From NCBI GenBank assembly GCA_022818135.1, contig JAFMSR010000019.1, positions 33,734,362 to 33,798,361 of the forward strand: a DNA stretch of 64,000 nucleotides, read 5' to 3'. Numbering within the stretch: position 1 is the first letter of the stretch; each line of letters begins with the position of its first letter. Of this stretch, positions 12,751 to 25,302 are shown piece after piece. The DNA is from Saxidomus purpurata (taxonomy: Eukaryota > Mollusca > Bivalvia > Venerida > Veneridae). The notes under the pieces are model-generated. The model saw only the letters and a program-made list of their open reading frames with translations. It did not search any database and was not told where the DNA came from. Both the position numbers and the translations under genes were made by a program.

Positions 12751-14210
12751 GTGTATACACCAAAGAAGACGTTCTAATGATAATCAAGCGAATATAAATA
12801 TCTGTTGATACAACAAAGAAAACGTTCTAATGATTATCCAACACATATCAATATATATATTTACACCAAAGAAGACGTTCTAATGATAATCCAGCGAATA
12901 TAAATATCTGTTGATACGCCAAAGAAGACGTTCTTATGATTATCCAACACATATCAATATCAGTATACACGCCACAGAAGACGTTCTAATGATAATCCAA
13001 CACATAACAATAACTATAATGTATGTACACTATAAGCGAAAGAAGACGTTCTAATGATAATCCAACACATATAAATCTCTGTTGATACGCCAAAGAAGAC
13101 GTTCTAATGATAATCAAACACATATCAATATCTGTATATACGCCAAAGAAGACGTTCTAATGATAATCTAACACATATCAATATCTGTATATACGCCAAA
13201 GAAGACGTTCTAATGATAATCTAACACATATCAATATCTGTATATACGCCAAAGAAGACGTTCTAATGATATTCTAACACATATCAATATCTGTATATAC
13301 GCCAAAGAAGACGTTCTAATGATAATCTAACACATATCAATATCTGTATATACGCCAAAGAAGACGTTCTAATGATAATCTAACACATATCAATATATGT
13401 ATATACGCCAAAGAAGACGTTCTAATGATAATCTAACACATATCAATATCTGTATATACGCCAAAGAAGACGTTCTAATGATAATCTAACACATATCAAT
13501 ATCTGTATATACGCCAAAGAAGACGTTCTAATGATAATCTAACACATATCAATATCTGTATATACGCCAAAGAAGACGTTCTGATGATAATCTAACACAT
13601 ATCAATATCTGTATATACGCCAAAGAAGACGTTCTAATGATAATCTAACACATATCAATATCTGTATATACGCCAAAGAAGACGTTCTAATGATAATCTA
13701 ACACATATCAATATCTGTATATACGCCAAAGAAGACGTTCTAATGATAATCTAACACATATCAATATCTGTATATACGCCAAAGAAGACGTTCTAATGAT
13801 AATCTAACACATATAAATATCTGTATATACGCCAAAGAAGACGTTCTAATGATAATCTAACACATATCAATATCTGTATATACGCCAAAGAAGACGTTCT
13901 AATGATAACCCAACACATATAAATATCTGTTGATACGCCAAAGAAGACGTTCTAATGATAATCTAACACATATCAATATCTGTATATACGTCAAAGAAGA
14001 CGTTCTAATGATAATCCAACACATATAAATATCTGTTGATACGCCAAAGAAGACGTTCTTATGATAATCTAACACATATCAATATCTGTATATACGCCAA
14101 AGAAGACGTTCTAATGATAATCCAACACATATCAATATATGTTGATACGCCACAGAAGACGTTCTAATGATAATCCAAGGAATAATAGCTATATACGTTC
14201 TAATGATAAT
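12751..14210 (+). repeat. 53-bp satellite array, about 27 copies
   Basis: The unit is 53 bp, with the core AAAGAAGACGTTCTAATGAT followed by AATCTAACACATATC and AATATCTGTATATACGCC. The central ~20 units (about 13040-14100) are nearly identical, differing at one or two positions. Units at both edges vary in sequence and spacing, the usual pattern for an array homogenised by unequal exchange. It lies between the two LU-LU-ShKT genes. No open frame persists through it. Confidence 0.95.
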
Positions 14211-14559
14211 TCATCAAATAACAATAACTATATGTAAGCAAAAGAAGTTCTTAGTCTTACTTCGGACGAATACCAATGACAATATCAGCAAAAGATGTTT
14301 TGTCCGTCTTAAGAATCACAATGAAAGGAAAATGATATACTACTTACAAAACGTAAATATGAAAATGATGATATAAAAACGTTGTTGTAATAATGGGTTG
14401 TTGTTGAATATTTCATTCTTAAAAACCATTCGACAAAAATCAGTATAAGCAATGCAAATTTTAAAAACCATTCGGCAAATTAAAGCATTCATAATATGGG
14501 CAACATAATCAACCAAATAAAAACAAAAGTGATAAATAAATGCTCTGCCTCATAAGTGA

Positions 14560-15119
14560 AGAATGTCCGAAAATTGATGTCTCACAGTCTATGACCTTGA
14601 CATTTATGGTGTGGACCTATTGCTTGCACATGACACTTTATCTCGAACATTTGTGCCATATCATTTTTAATCCTTTCAAGCATGACAGAGATACCATGTA
14701 TACAGGACATTGACATTGTGTTGATGTGCTGAACATTTGAGCCAATATATTTTAATCATTCAACACTCGACAAGAGTTGCAATCCGGACACGAATGTGTG
14801 CATATATACAGGATTCCATAAGCGTAAAACTCGTGTGCCATTGACATTTGAGGAAGACACCTTGGTACGCGACATATCGTCTCCATGTACAGAACATCTG
14901 TGCCATATGATTGAAAATATCTTCTAGCTTGGCATAGTTATAGCCCGGACACAGATGCGTGCATATATACAGGAGTTCGTTACTTTCAAGCTTTATGTCA
15001 CCTTGACATTTGAGAAAGGGAGATAGGTCTTGCCCGCGACTCGTCGTCTTTATGTGCTGAACAATTGTGCCATGTTGTATAAAAATCCCTGTTCGAGTCC
15101 GAACACGAAAAACTGGCAT
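14560..15119. repeat. Degenerate ~165-bp tandem repeat
   Basis: About three to four units share the phrases CCTTGACATTT, GAACATTTGTGCCATAT and CCGGACACGAATGTGTGCAT. A related phrase occurs at the very start of the window (positions 10-45), so the repeat marks both duplicated segments. A 119-codon open frame on the minus strand at 14760-15119 is a by-product of the repeat. Confidence 0.6.
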
Positions 15120-17677
15120 AACAGACGGATACTCCTACGAATGGGCATTTGTTGAGTACTCGTCCATTGCTTCCCATTATATAAAGATACCAAACAGCAA
15201 TCTTACCCTAAGCAATAGATATAGCAAACAAGAACCCTCTTACGTCGGATACCTTAACAGAATGAATGATATAGTAACCACTACATGCCTATTCGTAAGC
15301 TCGAACGGACCAAAGGACAGTGCGATTTTAATATGCCACCTTTGGGTGCATAAAAAATTGTCTAAAAGTTTCATAAATTGATACAGAAGTACTAATAATT
15401 CTAAAACGTTTCAGATTGTTTAACTGCCATTTAGTAAAATCAATCCAGATATTCTTTTCGTTACTTTTTATTTAAAAAATGTTTCATCGCAACTTGCGTA
15501 TACTGACATAACCGGTTTCCTGATGCAGTAAAACGTTGTCACCATGGCGACCAAAATCTTTTTATCATTTGACGTAGCGAAAAAGAATAAAAACCAGATA
15601 AATTATGTGAAATTAACTGTATCATGATGCATAATCAAGAACGGACATCGGTGGATCATTTTTACGTAACTAAACAGCGTTGGATATTGGTAACGGGCAG
15701 CTTGGTAAGAAATGTTAACATTGGTTAGTTCGTGACATGAGAGTGTTTAAAAAATCATACATTTCTCATTTATTTCAGTAGTTCATCGCAAATTTACTGT
15801 TATCAAGGAACACTGCAATGGTAACTGTGCCGAAGAATAGACTTCATCAGCAGTTTGCTAAATAGTAGGGAAATATTACAAAATGGTTTAGTATACATCA
15901 ATAGATTTCGTTTAAAGAAGGGCTTATCTTGGCGTGATAAAATGCACCGACAAATGCACCTGATGTATGAAATGTTGTCATATGACCATTTTGCATGTGC
16001 ATTTACTGTATCAGATTTTCACAAATGCTAGTAAGATTCTTGGTGTAAATAGGACATATCGGGCAGCCTATTCATTTTATCAAAATATAAAGAATGCATG
16101 AAGTAAACTCCGTACATAACGATCCCTTGGGGCCATTAAAATTGTTCTTGATATCCGGAGTTTGTTATATCTGTAAAGCATTTTTAATATGAAATAAAGA
16201 AGGAAAAACATCGGGTCCAGAAGATGTGTTATATCCGGAATTTAGCTGTATCCGGAGTCGATATATACGGAGTGTACTGTACCCCTAGTTTTTTCTCCAT
16301 TCAGATAGAGCTCGTTCTTGGTGTATTACATAACAATGTAGATCTAACTATAATATGCAGAATCCGACAATTTGTGGCATATAGTAGACTATATCGTATT
16401 GTTTTAGTTCCATTTCACATCCAAATTTTAAGACTGAAACTTCGTCCGAAGCCAATATTATGGGAAAAAAACGAGCAATCTGTCACGATAGGGCAGCCTG
16501 TCACAGCCAACATTACCAACGAGTTCCTATCAATTCAAACAGGCTACTTCCCTGTCAAATTGTATTTAATTTATACTGTATTTAGTGGAGTAGTACCTTT
16601 ACCTTTATATGATCTTTCAAACGATTATAATTTAACGAGACGTCTGTGTGATAAGATTTAGTAAATGTACATAATGTCAAATACATATTTGGTTCTGATT
16701 GTCAAATCTATTACACTTTTCGACTGATCTTATTATATCAAGGTCGTTTCTTGGCAGATTTGGATCATTCAATAAAGAGTAAGAATTTCTTATTTTGTCT
16801 TATAGTTGTTTTACAACTTAGATGTGACACTATTTATAAAAAGGTACCAACAGGTGAGTTTTAGTAGTTCGATATCAATTTGTCCTATAATTTTTTTAAC
16901 GACTTTCTTTATCGAAAGTAGGTCAAATGTTGTTCAGATTATTTTGATCAAAAACCAATAGGTCAGGTAGATCAACTAATCAAGTTGTAATAATACCTAG
17001 AAAAGTTCGTTATAATATATGTTTTTAAATGCTTCACTTGATATTGGCCCTGTTACTTGTCTGGTGGCATTCATAATGGCCTGAGCCCGTAGGGCGAGAG
17101 CGAAATCGTCTGCCAGAGGACAAATGAAAGGGCCTTTATCAAATCACTCATTTATTGGCAATTTTAATAAGTGACTTATAACAGTAAAAATGATCCATTG
17201 TATATAGACAGTATCATCTTCATTCGCAGTAACTCGTCAAATACAGTCAGGAGCATTCAGATCTGTAAATAAAAATACATCATAAATATTCATTTTTGAA
17301 ATAAACGTATTGATGTTGGTATTCAATTCTTTAGTTCGAGCATTTTCAAATTAATCAAAAGTTTATTTTTATTTTTGCAGTCCTATCTTCCAAGCTGATT
17401 TTAACAAATTTCAAGATGGCGACAGTTTTCATTTTCGTAAAACTAAACAACTTAACATATTAGCCAATCGGAATGCACAGGTTTCGTAACACCCAATCAT
17501 TCGTCAGCAATCTTTTATTGGACCGGTCCAAAAAGTGATATTGGCCCTGATATTTTACATTGGCCGTGTCTTCAATTTTATGATATCTCTTCCTTTTTTG
17601 TTAAGTCTTTGTTAAATCCTATCTTTTTCGGTTCACTTAATTAGACATTTATGTAATGCAGTTTCGTACGTTTTCAG
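15120..17677. other. Upstream region of gene B, no gene seen
   Basis: It aligns in patches with 150-2600 upstream of gene A. A MITE-like element with ACTCCG-type ends lies at about 16099-16282. Open frames at 15067-15381 and 16224-16661 overlap repeats and show no domain, so they are not called. Confidence 0.5.
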
Positions 17678-20600
17678 TGGTGAATGTAGCTTCGTATTTC
17701 CTGCTCGCAGCCAGTTGTCTTACCCCTGGTACGTATTTATTCCTGCTGAAATACATTTGTTAATACTGTTAAAATACATTTAATCATTTTTCAGCGAACA
17801 CCTGTCCGCACTTTTAGCAAATAGGTATTACGACGATGAATTCCAAGGAAAACGGATATTTCATGGTTCAGTAACCTATGTCTATAATATCAAAATACAC
17901 CTGCTAAACATATGACTCATATTGTTACGTACTCATGTTCTCAACGCCAGAGATCCCAAATTTGAATTTTGAACACCTAGGATCCCAGAGGTCGTATGTT
18001 AAGATACCACATAGTCATATTTCCTTTTATTGCCCTTCCACGAAATTTCCAGCCGTTTGATTGGTTAATGACACGCAAATCATAATTGATACTAACGGGC
18101 AAGCCGGTAATATACACTTGACAAACCCCGTCATTGTACCCTATGCTAAACGTGAGAGCGTTCGCTTACAGTACGCTAGTGTATTAGTACGTGCTGATTT
18201 GGGACATGATTAAATGACGTTGTGACGTCACAACGTGACATTGGGGTTCAGGCGTTAAAAGAATTAATAATGAACCTTATCCTTCAAATATTAAGAAAAG
18301 TGAAGGGTAATAAAATTGTTATTTGTTTTTGACGTGTCATATGGGGGTAGATTACCCGCCTCAACATAATATCAACCTCGCCTCTCGGCTCGGGTCATAT
18401 TAATCTAGGCGGGTATTATATCCCCATATAACACGTCAAAAAACCAAACACCATATAATATATGAATACTCATCACATTATTAAAAGTTTTAACATGAAC
18501 TTGATTTGGTTAAAACTCAGTACATTTTGTGTAAACCATTATGTTTGCCTTTTTTTGAGTCCTTGGATCCCTGATATAATGACCTAAGGTTTAAAAAGAT
18601 CATATTTTTAATACACAATGTACTTTCTAAATTAAGGCATCAAACGCATGTTAAAATAAGTTAAACATCCGTCATTTTAGATATAAATAGTCGGACATTA
18701 CCCAATCAGCTGTGTACACTGATTTACTGATAATTGATCAGCCAATTGAAACCTATGCGCTTATATTTCGTCATACATCAATATCCAATTATAATGTATG
18801 CGCCATTGTAATGTATTTGTCTAACTGAAATAAAACAAAACCTATGGTCTCAATTGAGAGCATATATGTTTAAGGACGTTTGCTTCTGTTTCCTATATGT
18901 ATGTAGGACGAAAAGGTGTACAATAATTAATAGGGTGAAAAGGTGAACAATAATTTATAGGGCGAAAAGGTGAACAATAATTTATAGGGCCAAAAGGTGA
19001 ACAATCATTTATAGGACGAAAAGGTGAACAATAATTTTTATAACCTAGGTTCTAAAAAAACATGTGATCGTGTGCAAGTAATTTCAATTATAACGTACTT
19101 ACAAAATGAAAAAAGAACGGTCAACGTAGCCTTATATCGACAGCTGTAATGCAAAATGCAGAATTTCTGTCATACAATTTGATATGCAATATTTTTCAAC
19201 AGCACATGGTGGCACAAACTGCTTTCAGTGTTCAGACATACCTGGTGCACGTGATTGTTACACAGTTGTCGAGTGTAAACCCTTTGAGGTACAATGGTTT
19301 TCTTCATCTTTATAAAACTGCTGCTTAATGATTTAAATTCAAAACCATTCTAATCTTCAGTTAACTCAGTATATAACTACTCCGGATAAAGATAAATTTC
19401 GGATATACGGAACAAAATCTTTTGGCCCGAGATTGTTATCTTTTTTATTTACGGATATAATAAACTATTTGAATTGTCCCCGGAAGCTCGTTATAAACGG
19501 AGTTAACTGTATACAATTTACATTACTTTGGATTTGCAAACTTTTGATGTTTTGTTCAGTGCTAGCATTTAAGAAACCTATTGTACTGCCTTTAGTTAAA
19601 TGTACCGTTTTACAGGCTATGTTATGCAATAAGGTAACATAAATGTATTGATACATTGTATAGAAATATGATCAAAAATTGAGTCTTGCGTCTGATTATC
19701 AATCAAGTACCTGGATCACATTTTACATTAATGATAATAACCCTTTTATTATAATATTTTGGTATTGCCTGTGCTAATGATTCTGAATGCAAATGATCAT
19801 TTAAGCATATAAAAGAAGAATACTTTAATAAGAGCAATACGTGTTTATATTCAACGTCATTTAAGTGATGTCGTCACGTAAGCAAGCAGTAATGAGCCAA
19901 TCAATTATGTCCGTCAGTCTGTCTTTCACACAAGTTTGTCAGCACTGATTGTCATTACAATTTGCAGGAAGCATCAATGTAGTTGTGTAAATTATAATTT
20001 GGGGCCACTAGCTGAAAGGTCAAAGTCACAGGGACCTGAAACAGAACATACTTTCCACGCTTTTTTTTCCAAAACCCCATGCAGGGTTTTCATAAACTTT
20101 GTATAGCTGCTATGATCATGAACAATAAATGGCTGATTAAATAATAACAAACATACAAATATGATACCATTTTATATGGAGAAACGTTTTGGTGGAGCGT
20201 AAATTGATTAGTGCAAATTTAAACTTAAATGTTTAGTTAGGTGCTGGTACTAAAAATTGGTATTTTTGCAAATGCCACAGTAAAACATCTGCCTTTTATT
20301 TGACCGACTTGTACGCTAAAATCAATTTTTTCTTTTTTGATTACAGATGTGCGACAGAGCTTTACTAAACAAACCAGTCGTTGATTAGCAAATTATGTAC
20401 CTTTATGTAAAAGATTATCGGTGAAACATGACATTTATGTAAAGTTACAGACATTATGAATATTTTTAAACTCTTCACAAAACATTTTATAAAATTACGA
20501 CATACATAGCATTGTTTCGTGGATCAAAATGAAAACTTTATTTGACCGAGTGATATCAAACTGCTACTATTTTATAGTCAGTTCACTATGTTATGACTCG

Positions 20601-23600
20601 TATTGAAGTTTAAATCAACATAGAGAGTTCCGGACTGTACCTTTAATGTGACACAAACATTCGATACAGTAAACTCCTTATATAACGACAACGGATATAA
20701 CAAAAAGGAACATATGTCCTCTGCCCGAGCTTTTATCTTTTTTCTTTCTTTTATATGAAAATATTGTATGGATATTACAAACTCCGGATATAAGGAACAA
20801 AATCAAATGGTCCGAAGGAGTTCGTTATAAACGGTGTTTACAGTATGTGTTAAAATATGCATAGAAATGGTCGCGCTGATGATAAATTTGCAGCGAATAT
20901 CGCGAAATTTTGATACTCGCGAATATTTGTGCACATACTCTTGCGTAGTATGTATCAACTTCTGGTGCTTCTCTCTTTAAGGTGTGTTATTCAACGCAAA
21001 TTGTGTCAGCAGCTGGACATATATTCAGGAGAATGGGGTGTCGTGATAATTTGGTTAGTATTTCAATTCTGGAAATAAAGTCATTGTCACGTGATGAAAG
21101 GTACTCGATTTGATAACACACAATCTCATTTGTGAACTTAAAGCATATTTAGATGAAGGAATAAGGTTCTTCAAACTGTCTGAAATTAACATATTTAAGA
21201 TCGAATCATCAAATGAAAAAATTTCAGTATAAATTCGCCTAAGGTTTGTATTTTTATTTTTTTTTTTTTTTTTCATTATACGCTACCAACTTATAAAGCG
21301 TAGCAAACGCTTTCGAGATTCAAATATACCCATATAGCGTAGCGTTGCCGTTAAATAAGACGTACCAACATTTTCCAAGGACTTTTGTAAATCGCTTTCT
21401 AGGCTTTTCTCATGTTGTTGATTCAGATCATTTCTTTTGCATTTTATGTTTAAGTACATCATTCTTGAAAATTTTAATTTTTTCACCGTAACTGTGTGAA
21501 CGAGCAGCTTTTTAATACTTCTAATTCCGTGATTATTATGTTGTCCATGATCTAATGAGCACAAAGTGTTTTTCGCCTCTCGCAATGCTATATAATACTG
21601 TTTACAGAACACTTTTTGACGCATTATATTTGAAAGAACTCATAAAATATTTCAATATTCCATTGATTCAAATTTCTAACACAAAACTATGTCAAGGACG
21701 ACAGAAGTTCTATAATCACGTGGTATTCTGTCATTTCAGCAATGTACCAGTGGACTTGTGGGTAAAAGATCTTTGGTAAGAGACGCTGCAGATTTGCCCG
21801 TCTGCGATGGATGTTGTAACTCTACGTTATGTCAGCCAAAGCTCTGTCAGGATCTAGGTTATAATATAAATTGATTTAGTCTATCATCTGTAAAAGCCGA
21901 TAAATTAAGCAATTTCCTGCGATTTGTAAAAAGAACAAAACAATCATGCGGATCTTGACCTAAGAATATGTAGAAACCAGTTTAAATCAAGCAACTATTT
22001 ACCTGTGGTTTCAAAAAAAAAAGAACAAAACAATCAAGCGGATCTATATCTTCTATGTGTGTACAACACAAAAATCAAGCACATGTTAGCTGCTGTTTGT
22101 ACAAACTACTAAATCTTTACCTAAGTTTGGTATATTGTTGTTGTGGTTTCTTAGCTTGCCTAAACATATGCTCATGGTGAGAGCTTTTGTGATCACCATC
22201 ACCGTCCGTCGTTCGTTAACATTTTACTTCAAATGACATCTTGTGTAAAAACTGCTTGATGGGTGTGTGGATGATCCTTCGACAGTCTACTACAAAAGCT
22301 ATATAAATTATGGACCTGGAGTACCCGGTAGGATATTTAAAGTTTTTACTTTTTCCCTCCTGCAAAGGGAGAAAAATCTAGTATTCTAGGTCAAAAAATG
22401 AGGTTACTCCAACACTTTACAAATGATAGGAATTTATTGATGAGGGCTTTTAAACGTTAATCTGTATATAACAGAGATCATGTTATCTTAAGTTGATCTT
22501 TTAACATAGAAAACAATTTTAAAACTCTTAGATGTACAAATGCATTAGGAAATGTGGAAATGCTATTTAGTCAAATTGAGTTTGCCACAAGTTATTTCTA
22601 GCACAGTAGCTTAAAGATAAACGTGGTGAAAATGTATTCTGGTTCAACAAACATGGGAATATAATGCAAAAAGCCAATTTCAGAATTCCATTTCATTTTA
22701 GTATTTATGATAATAGCATCTTGAAGGTGTCAATAACCCTTGACAGACCCTTGCCAGGAGAGAAGTGGTAGAGATTTAAAGAATAGTGTTGCTGAACAAC
22801 ACTTTTCATCAATGGTGTTTTGTTGTTGTTTTTGTTCTAATTGTTGTTGTTAATTCTGTTGTTGTTTTCAGATTTCAGTGCTGATAGGGGACCAGTATGT
22901 TACAACTGTGAAAACCAGGCTGTAGGAGAATTTTTGTTGTTGTTGTTTTTGTTCCCATTATTGTTGTTATTTCTGTTGTTGCTTTCAGACTTCAGTGCTG
23001 ATAGGGGACCAATATGTTACAACTGTAAAAACCAGGCTGTAGGAGAAAAGTGTACAAAAATTAGGGAATGTGGAAGGGGTCAAGTATGTGCCTTGTTGTT
23101 AGTTTACCTTTCAGAAGAATATACATTTCTGGTTTTCTAAATTTTATTTCAACGTTATGTTACAATTACAAATGCTCGTACCACACAGTTGCTTGCTTTA
23201 AATTTTTTGTAATAGCCACATGAACAATTATTCCTTCAACAAATGAGAAAATGGTTTGATAACAAGCAAATTCAATTTTGTAATGTCCCCTTGTCAGAGA
23301 CTACAAATTTGGTTACGTGTGCAAAACATTATCAAATTCTGAATGAAATTTGTTTCTTCACAAAGTATGGATATAATGAAATAAAAGCACATGAATACGT
23401 GTCGATGCAATTGCCATTATTGAAGTTTAGGTCTTTCATAAAATATTTCAAAGTACGATACAAGTTGAACATTGTAGAACATTTTGGCAAAGTTATGTAT
23501 TCAAAGATATATACGAAACAAAATAAGAACATTATACACGTTATTAAGTGTTATTTTTTGTATTAACCCCTACCTCACTTGGTCAAAATTTTCCCCATAT

Positions 23601-25273
23601 TCTGTTTACCTTTGGCCATCATTTTTGGCACCAAACGATGCATCATGGAACACTCTTTAAACTCATATATAACAATGATTTCCCCGATGTGTTTTCATCC
23701 AGCTATGTTCAAGCAAACTTAGCGGAAGTTTCTTATTTTGTTAAGTATATATAGTGTGAACATGTATATATGTGCAACGTATGTAACACTTCTCCTTCTA
23801 TGATATACTTTAGGTTTGTTACATGTCTCTCAAAAAATCTCCAAGCGGACACAAATTGATGCAATCAGGATGTTATGATAAACTGGTAAGTTTAACAATA
23901 CACTCAGAAAAATGTGACAGTTACGTAGCCGATATATGTGTACACAAAAGCAAGTAATTAAAGAGACACTCCCTAAACCTGGTGTCAAAGTAAAACACTT
24001 CAAAACATAAATAATATAGTATTTGCCTTTATTGTCGTTGTTTACTGTTTCTTATTTGTGTTGACATAGCAACTAGCGAAACCTGAAACAAATGTTTTAC
24101 AGTATGAGCTTTGATTATGGTGTGCATGACTTTACATTTCTTCTGTTATGTATAGTATTGTCCTTGCAAAAAAGTATGTACTGTTAGTTTTATATGACAT
24201 AAACACAAAGAAATGATTATATTGGCATATTAAACGAATATATTCTTTTTCAAACAATATGACTGCTACATATTTGTAAATAAAGAAACTTGCAAAAACA
24301 ACACGGTGGGGAATCACATGATCAAAACTATCTCTAAACAAAAGTCGATCTATGACAAATATTAGAAAATAATGAAAGGCGTTTAGCTGTAAATATGAAA
24401 GGTAGTCTATCACATGGCAACGTAAAAGTATTCTAGAAACACAGTGATCTCAATCACAGTCATCCCCCGATTGTGGTGAACAGTTAAAAAATGAATCATT
24501 TCAGTTCCTTCAAGTGTTAATCACAATCGGAAGGTGACTTTGATTAAAATCTGTGTTGTTCTAGAATACTTTTATGTTGCCATATGATACAATGTAGGCT
24601 ACACTTTACTTAAACAGCTAAACGGCTTTCATTACTTTCTAACATTTTTCAGAGATTTACTTTTGTTTTTTCATTACTTTCTAACATTTTTCAGAGATTT
24701 ACTTTTGCTTAGATATTATTTTAATCATGCGATTCCTCTTCGTAGGTGGAATGTTATACATGTTAATTACGTTTCTGCGTTAAATTTCTTTCCAAATTAA
24801 GCTGAATATATATCTAGTTATGTGACAAACTGACAACAAGCCTCGCGGGCCAAACTTCAGGATGTTGGAAATGCTGTCCTGGTGATCTCTGTAACACAGA
24901 CTGCGGCCTGCAGTCGCACACGTCTGCGCCTGGAGTACTCACTACACAGACTCCTACAATATCATGTATAAAATTATGAAATCTTTTATCTCGTGTAGGC
25001 ATACTTAAGGGGTTACAGTACCGTGAAAACATACGTTGAGCATGGTATCGTTTTTAAATATGTCTATCATATGTGTAAATTATATATACATTTGTAAATG
25101 TCTAAACTGGGTATAACGGATTTCGGTTAATTTTATATTTATTTTATTTTGTTTTAGCTCATTGTGTAGACAAAACTCCACAATCTACATGTCAGTTTGC
25201 CTCATCTGTCGTCTGTCATGACAAGACGCGTGCGCAGAACGCTTATTGCATGCACTACTGTGGATTTTGTTAG
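17678..25273 (+). CDS. Secreted LU-LU-ShKT protein, copy B (8 exons)
   Basis: Tandem paralogue of gene A with the same exon-intron layout: 17678-17728, 19203-19288, 20982-21053, 21740-21857, 22989-23083, 23814-23885, 24818-24965 and 25158-25273, ending in TAG. The model gives 252 residues: an 18-residue signal peptide, LU1 starting with NCFQC, LU2 from ICYNC to CCPGDLCN, and a six-cysteine ShKT domain ending CGFC. All LU and ShKT cysteines match copy A, although many surface residues differ, notably in the third LU2 exon and the ShKT domain. This suggests both copies stay under constraint while diverging. As in A, the first exon supplies only the TG of the start codon. An extra partial copy of exon 5 lies just upstream of it and an inverted fragment lies downstream. 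Confidence 0.78.
18326..18443. repeat. Hairpin/MITE in intron 1 of gene B
   Basis: The left arm begins TTTTTGACGTGTCATATGGG and the right arm ends CCCCATATAACACGTCAAAA. The arms of about 50 bp are close to complementary, with GATTACCCGCCT facing AGGCGGGTATTAT. No counterpart was seen in gene A, so this is a recent insertion. Confidence 0.75.
18900..19040 (+). repeat. 29-bp tandem repeat, about 5 copies, intron 1 of gene B
   Basis: The unit is TAGGGCGAAAAGGTGAACAA plus TAATTTA. Gene A holds a single copy at the matching site (about 3457-3485), so the array expanded only in the B lineage. Confidence 0.85.
19357..19511. repeat. MITE-like element in intron 2 of gene B
   Basis: Inverted ends CAGTTAACTCAGTATATAAC and CGTTATAAACGGAGTTAACTG. 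Orthologous to the copy at 3983-4134. Confidence 0.6.
20665..20845. repeat. MITE-like element in intron 2 of gene B
   Basis: Inverted ends ACAGTAAACTCCTTATATAA and TTATAAACGGTGTTTACAGT. The terminal ACAGTAAACTCC resembles Tc1/mariner-pogo-type ends. Orthologous to the decayed copy at 5313-5465. Confidence 0.6.
22872..22988 (+). other. In-frame partial duplicate of exon 5 of gene B
   Basis: The acceptor TTTTCAG and the first ~59 bases of exon 5 (residues DFSADRGPVCYNC to VGE) are repeated 117 bases (39 codons) upstream of the genuine exon. No donor follows the partial copy. The reading frame stays open through the intervening TTG/TTA-rich stretch and joins the true exon in frame. Use of the upstream acceptor would add 39 residues, including a second CxxC start and a Leu/Phe-rich hydrophobic segment. 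Confidence 0.85.
24352..24656. repeat. Long hairpin in an intron of gene B
   Basis: Arms of about 130 bp face each other across a ~30-bp loop. The left arm contains CACATGGCAACGTAAAAGTA and TTCTAGAA; the right contains TTCTAGAATACTTTTATGTT and GCCATATG. Both arms also share the AATGAAAGGCGTTTAGCTGT word or its complement. It is probably a MITE. The phrase CATTACTTTCTAACATTTTT is directly duplicated beside the right arm. Confidence 0.8.
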
Positions 25274-25296
25274 AGTGTGTCACTTGATTCTGATTC

Positions 25297-25302
25297 AATA
25301 AA
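25297..25302 (+). terminator. Poly(A) signal AATAAA of gene B
   Basis: Canonical AATAAA 24 bases after the stop codon of gene B. The matching site in gene A is CTATAAA. Confidence 0.6.

Noticed and set aside
12751..14210. CRISPR-like array of regular repeats
   Set aside because: Units are contiguous 53-bp copies without unique spacers, in a eukaryotic genome; it is a satellite.
14760..15381. Overlapping 119- and 104-codon open frames on opposite strands
   Set aside because: They fall in a ~165-bp tandem repeat and the duplicated flank; no domain, splice context or conserved copy supports them.
16224..16661. 145-codon open frame on +
   Set aside because: Overlaps a MITE and upstream flank; the homologous region before gene A is not open, and the peptide has no recognisable features.
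21283..21624. 113-codon minus-strand frame (with a relative at 5810-6001)
   Set aside because: It is read through the dispersed GAGCAGCTTTAAA element present in both gene copies, not a gene.
2601..25273. Calling the LU-LU-ShKT proteins toxins
   Set aside because: Both folds are common in non-toxic secreted proteins, and nothing in the sequence shows venom expression or toxin-specific residues.
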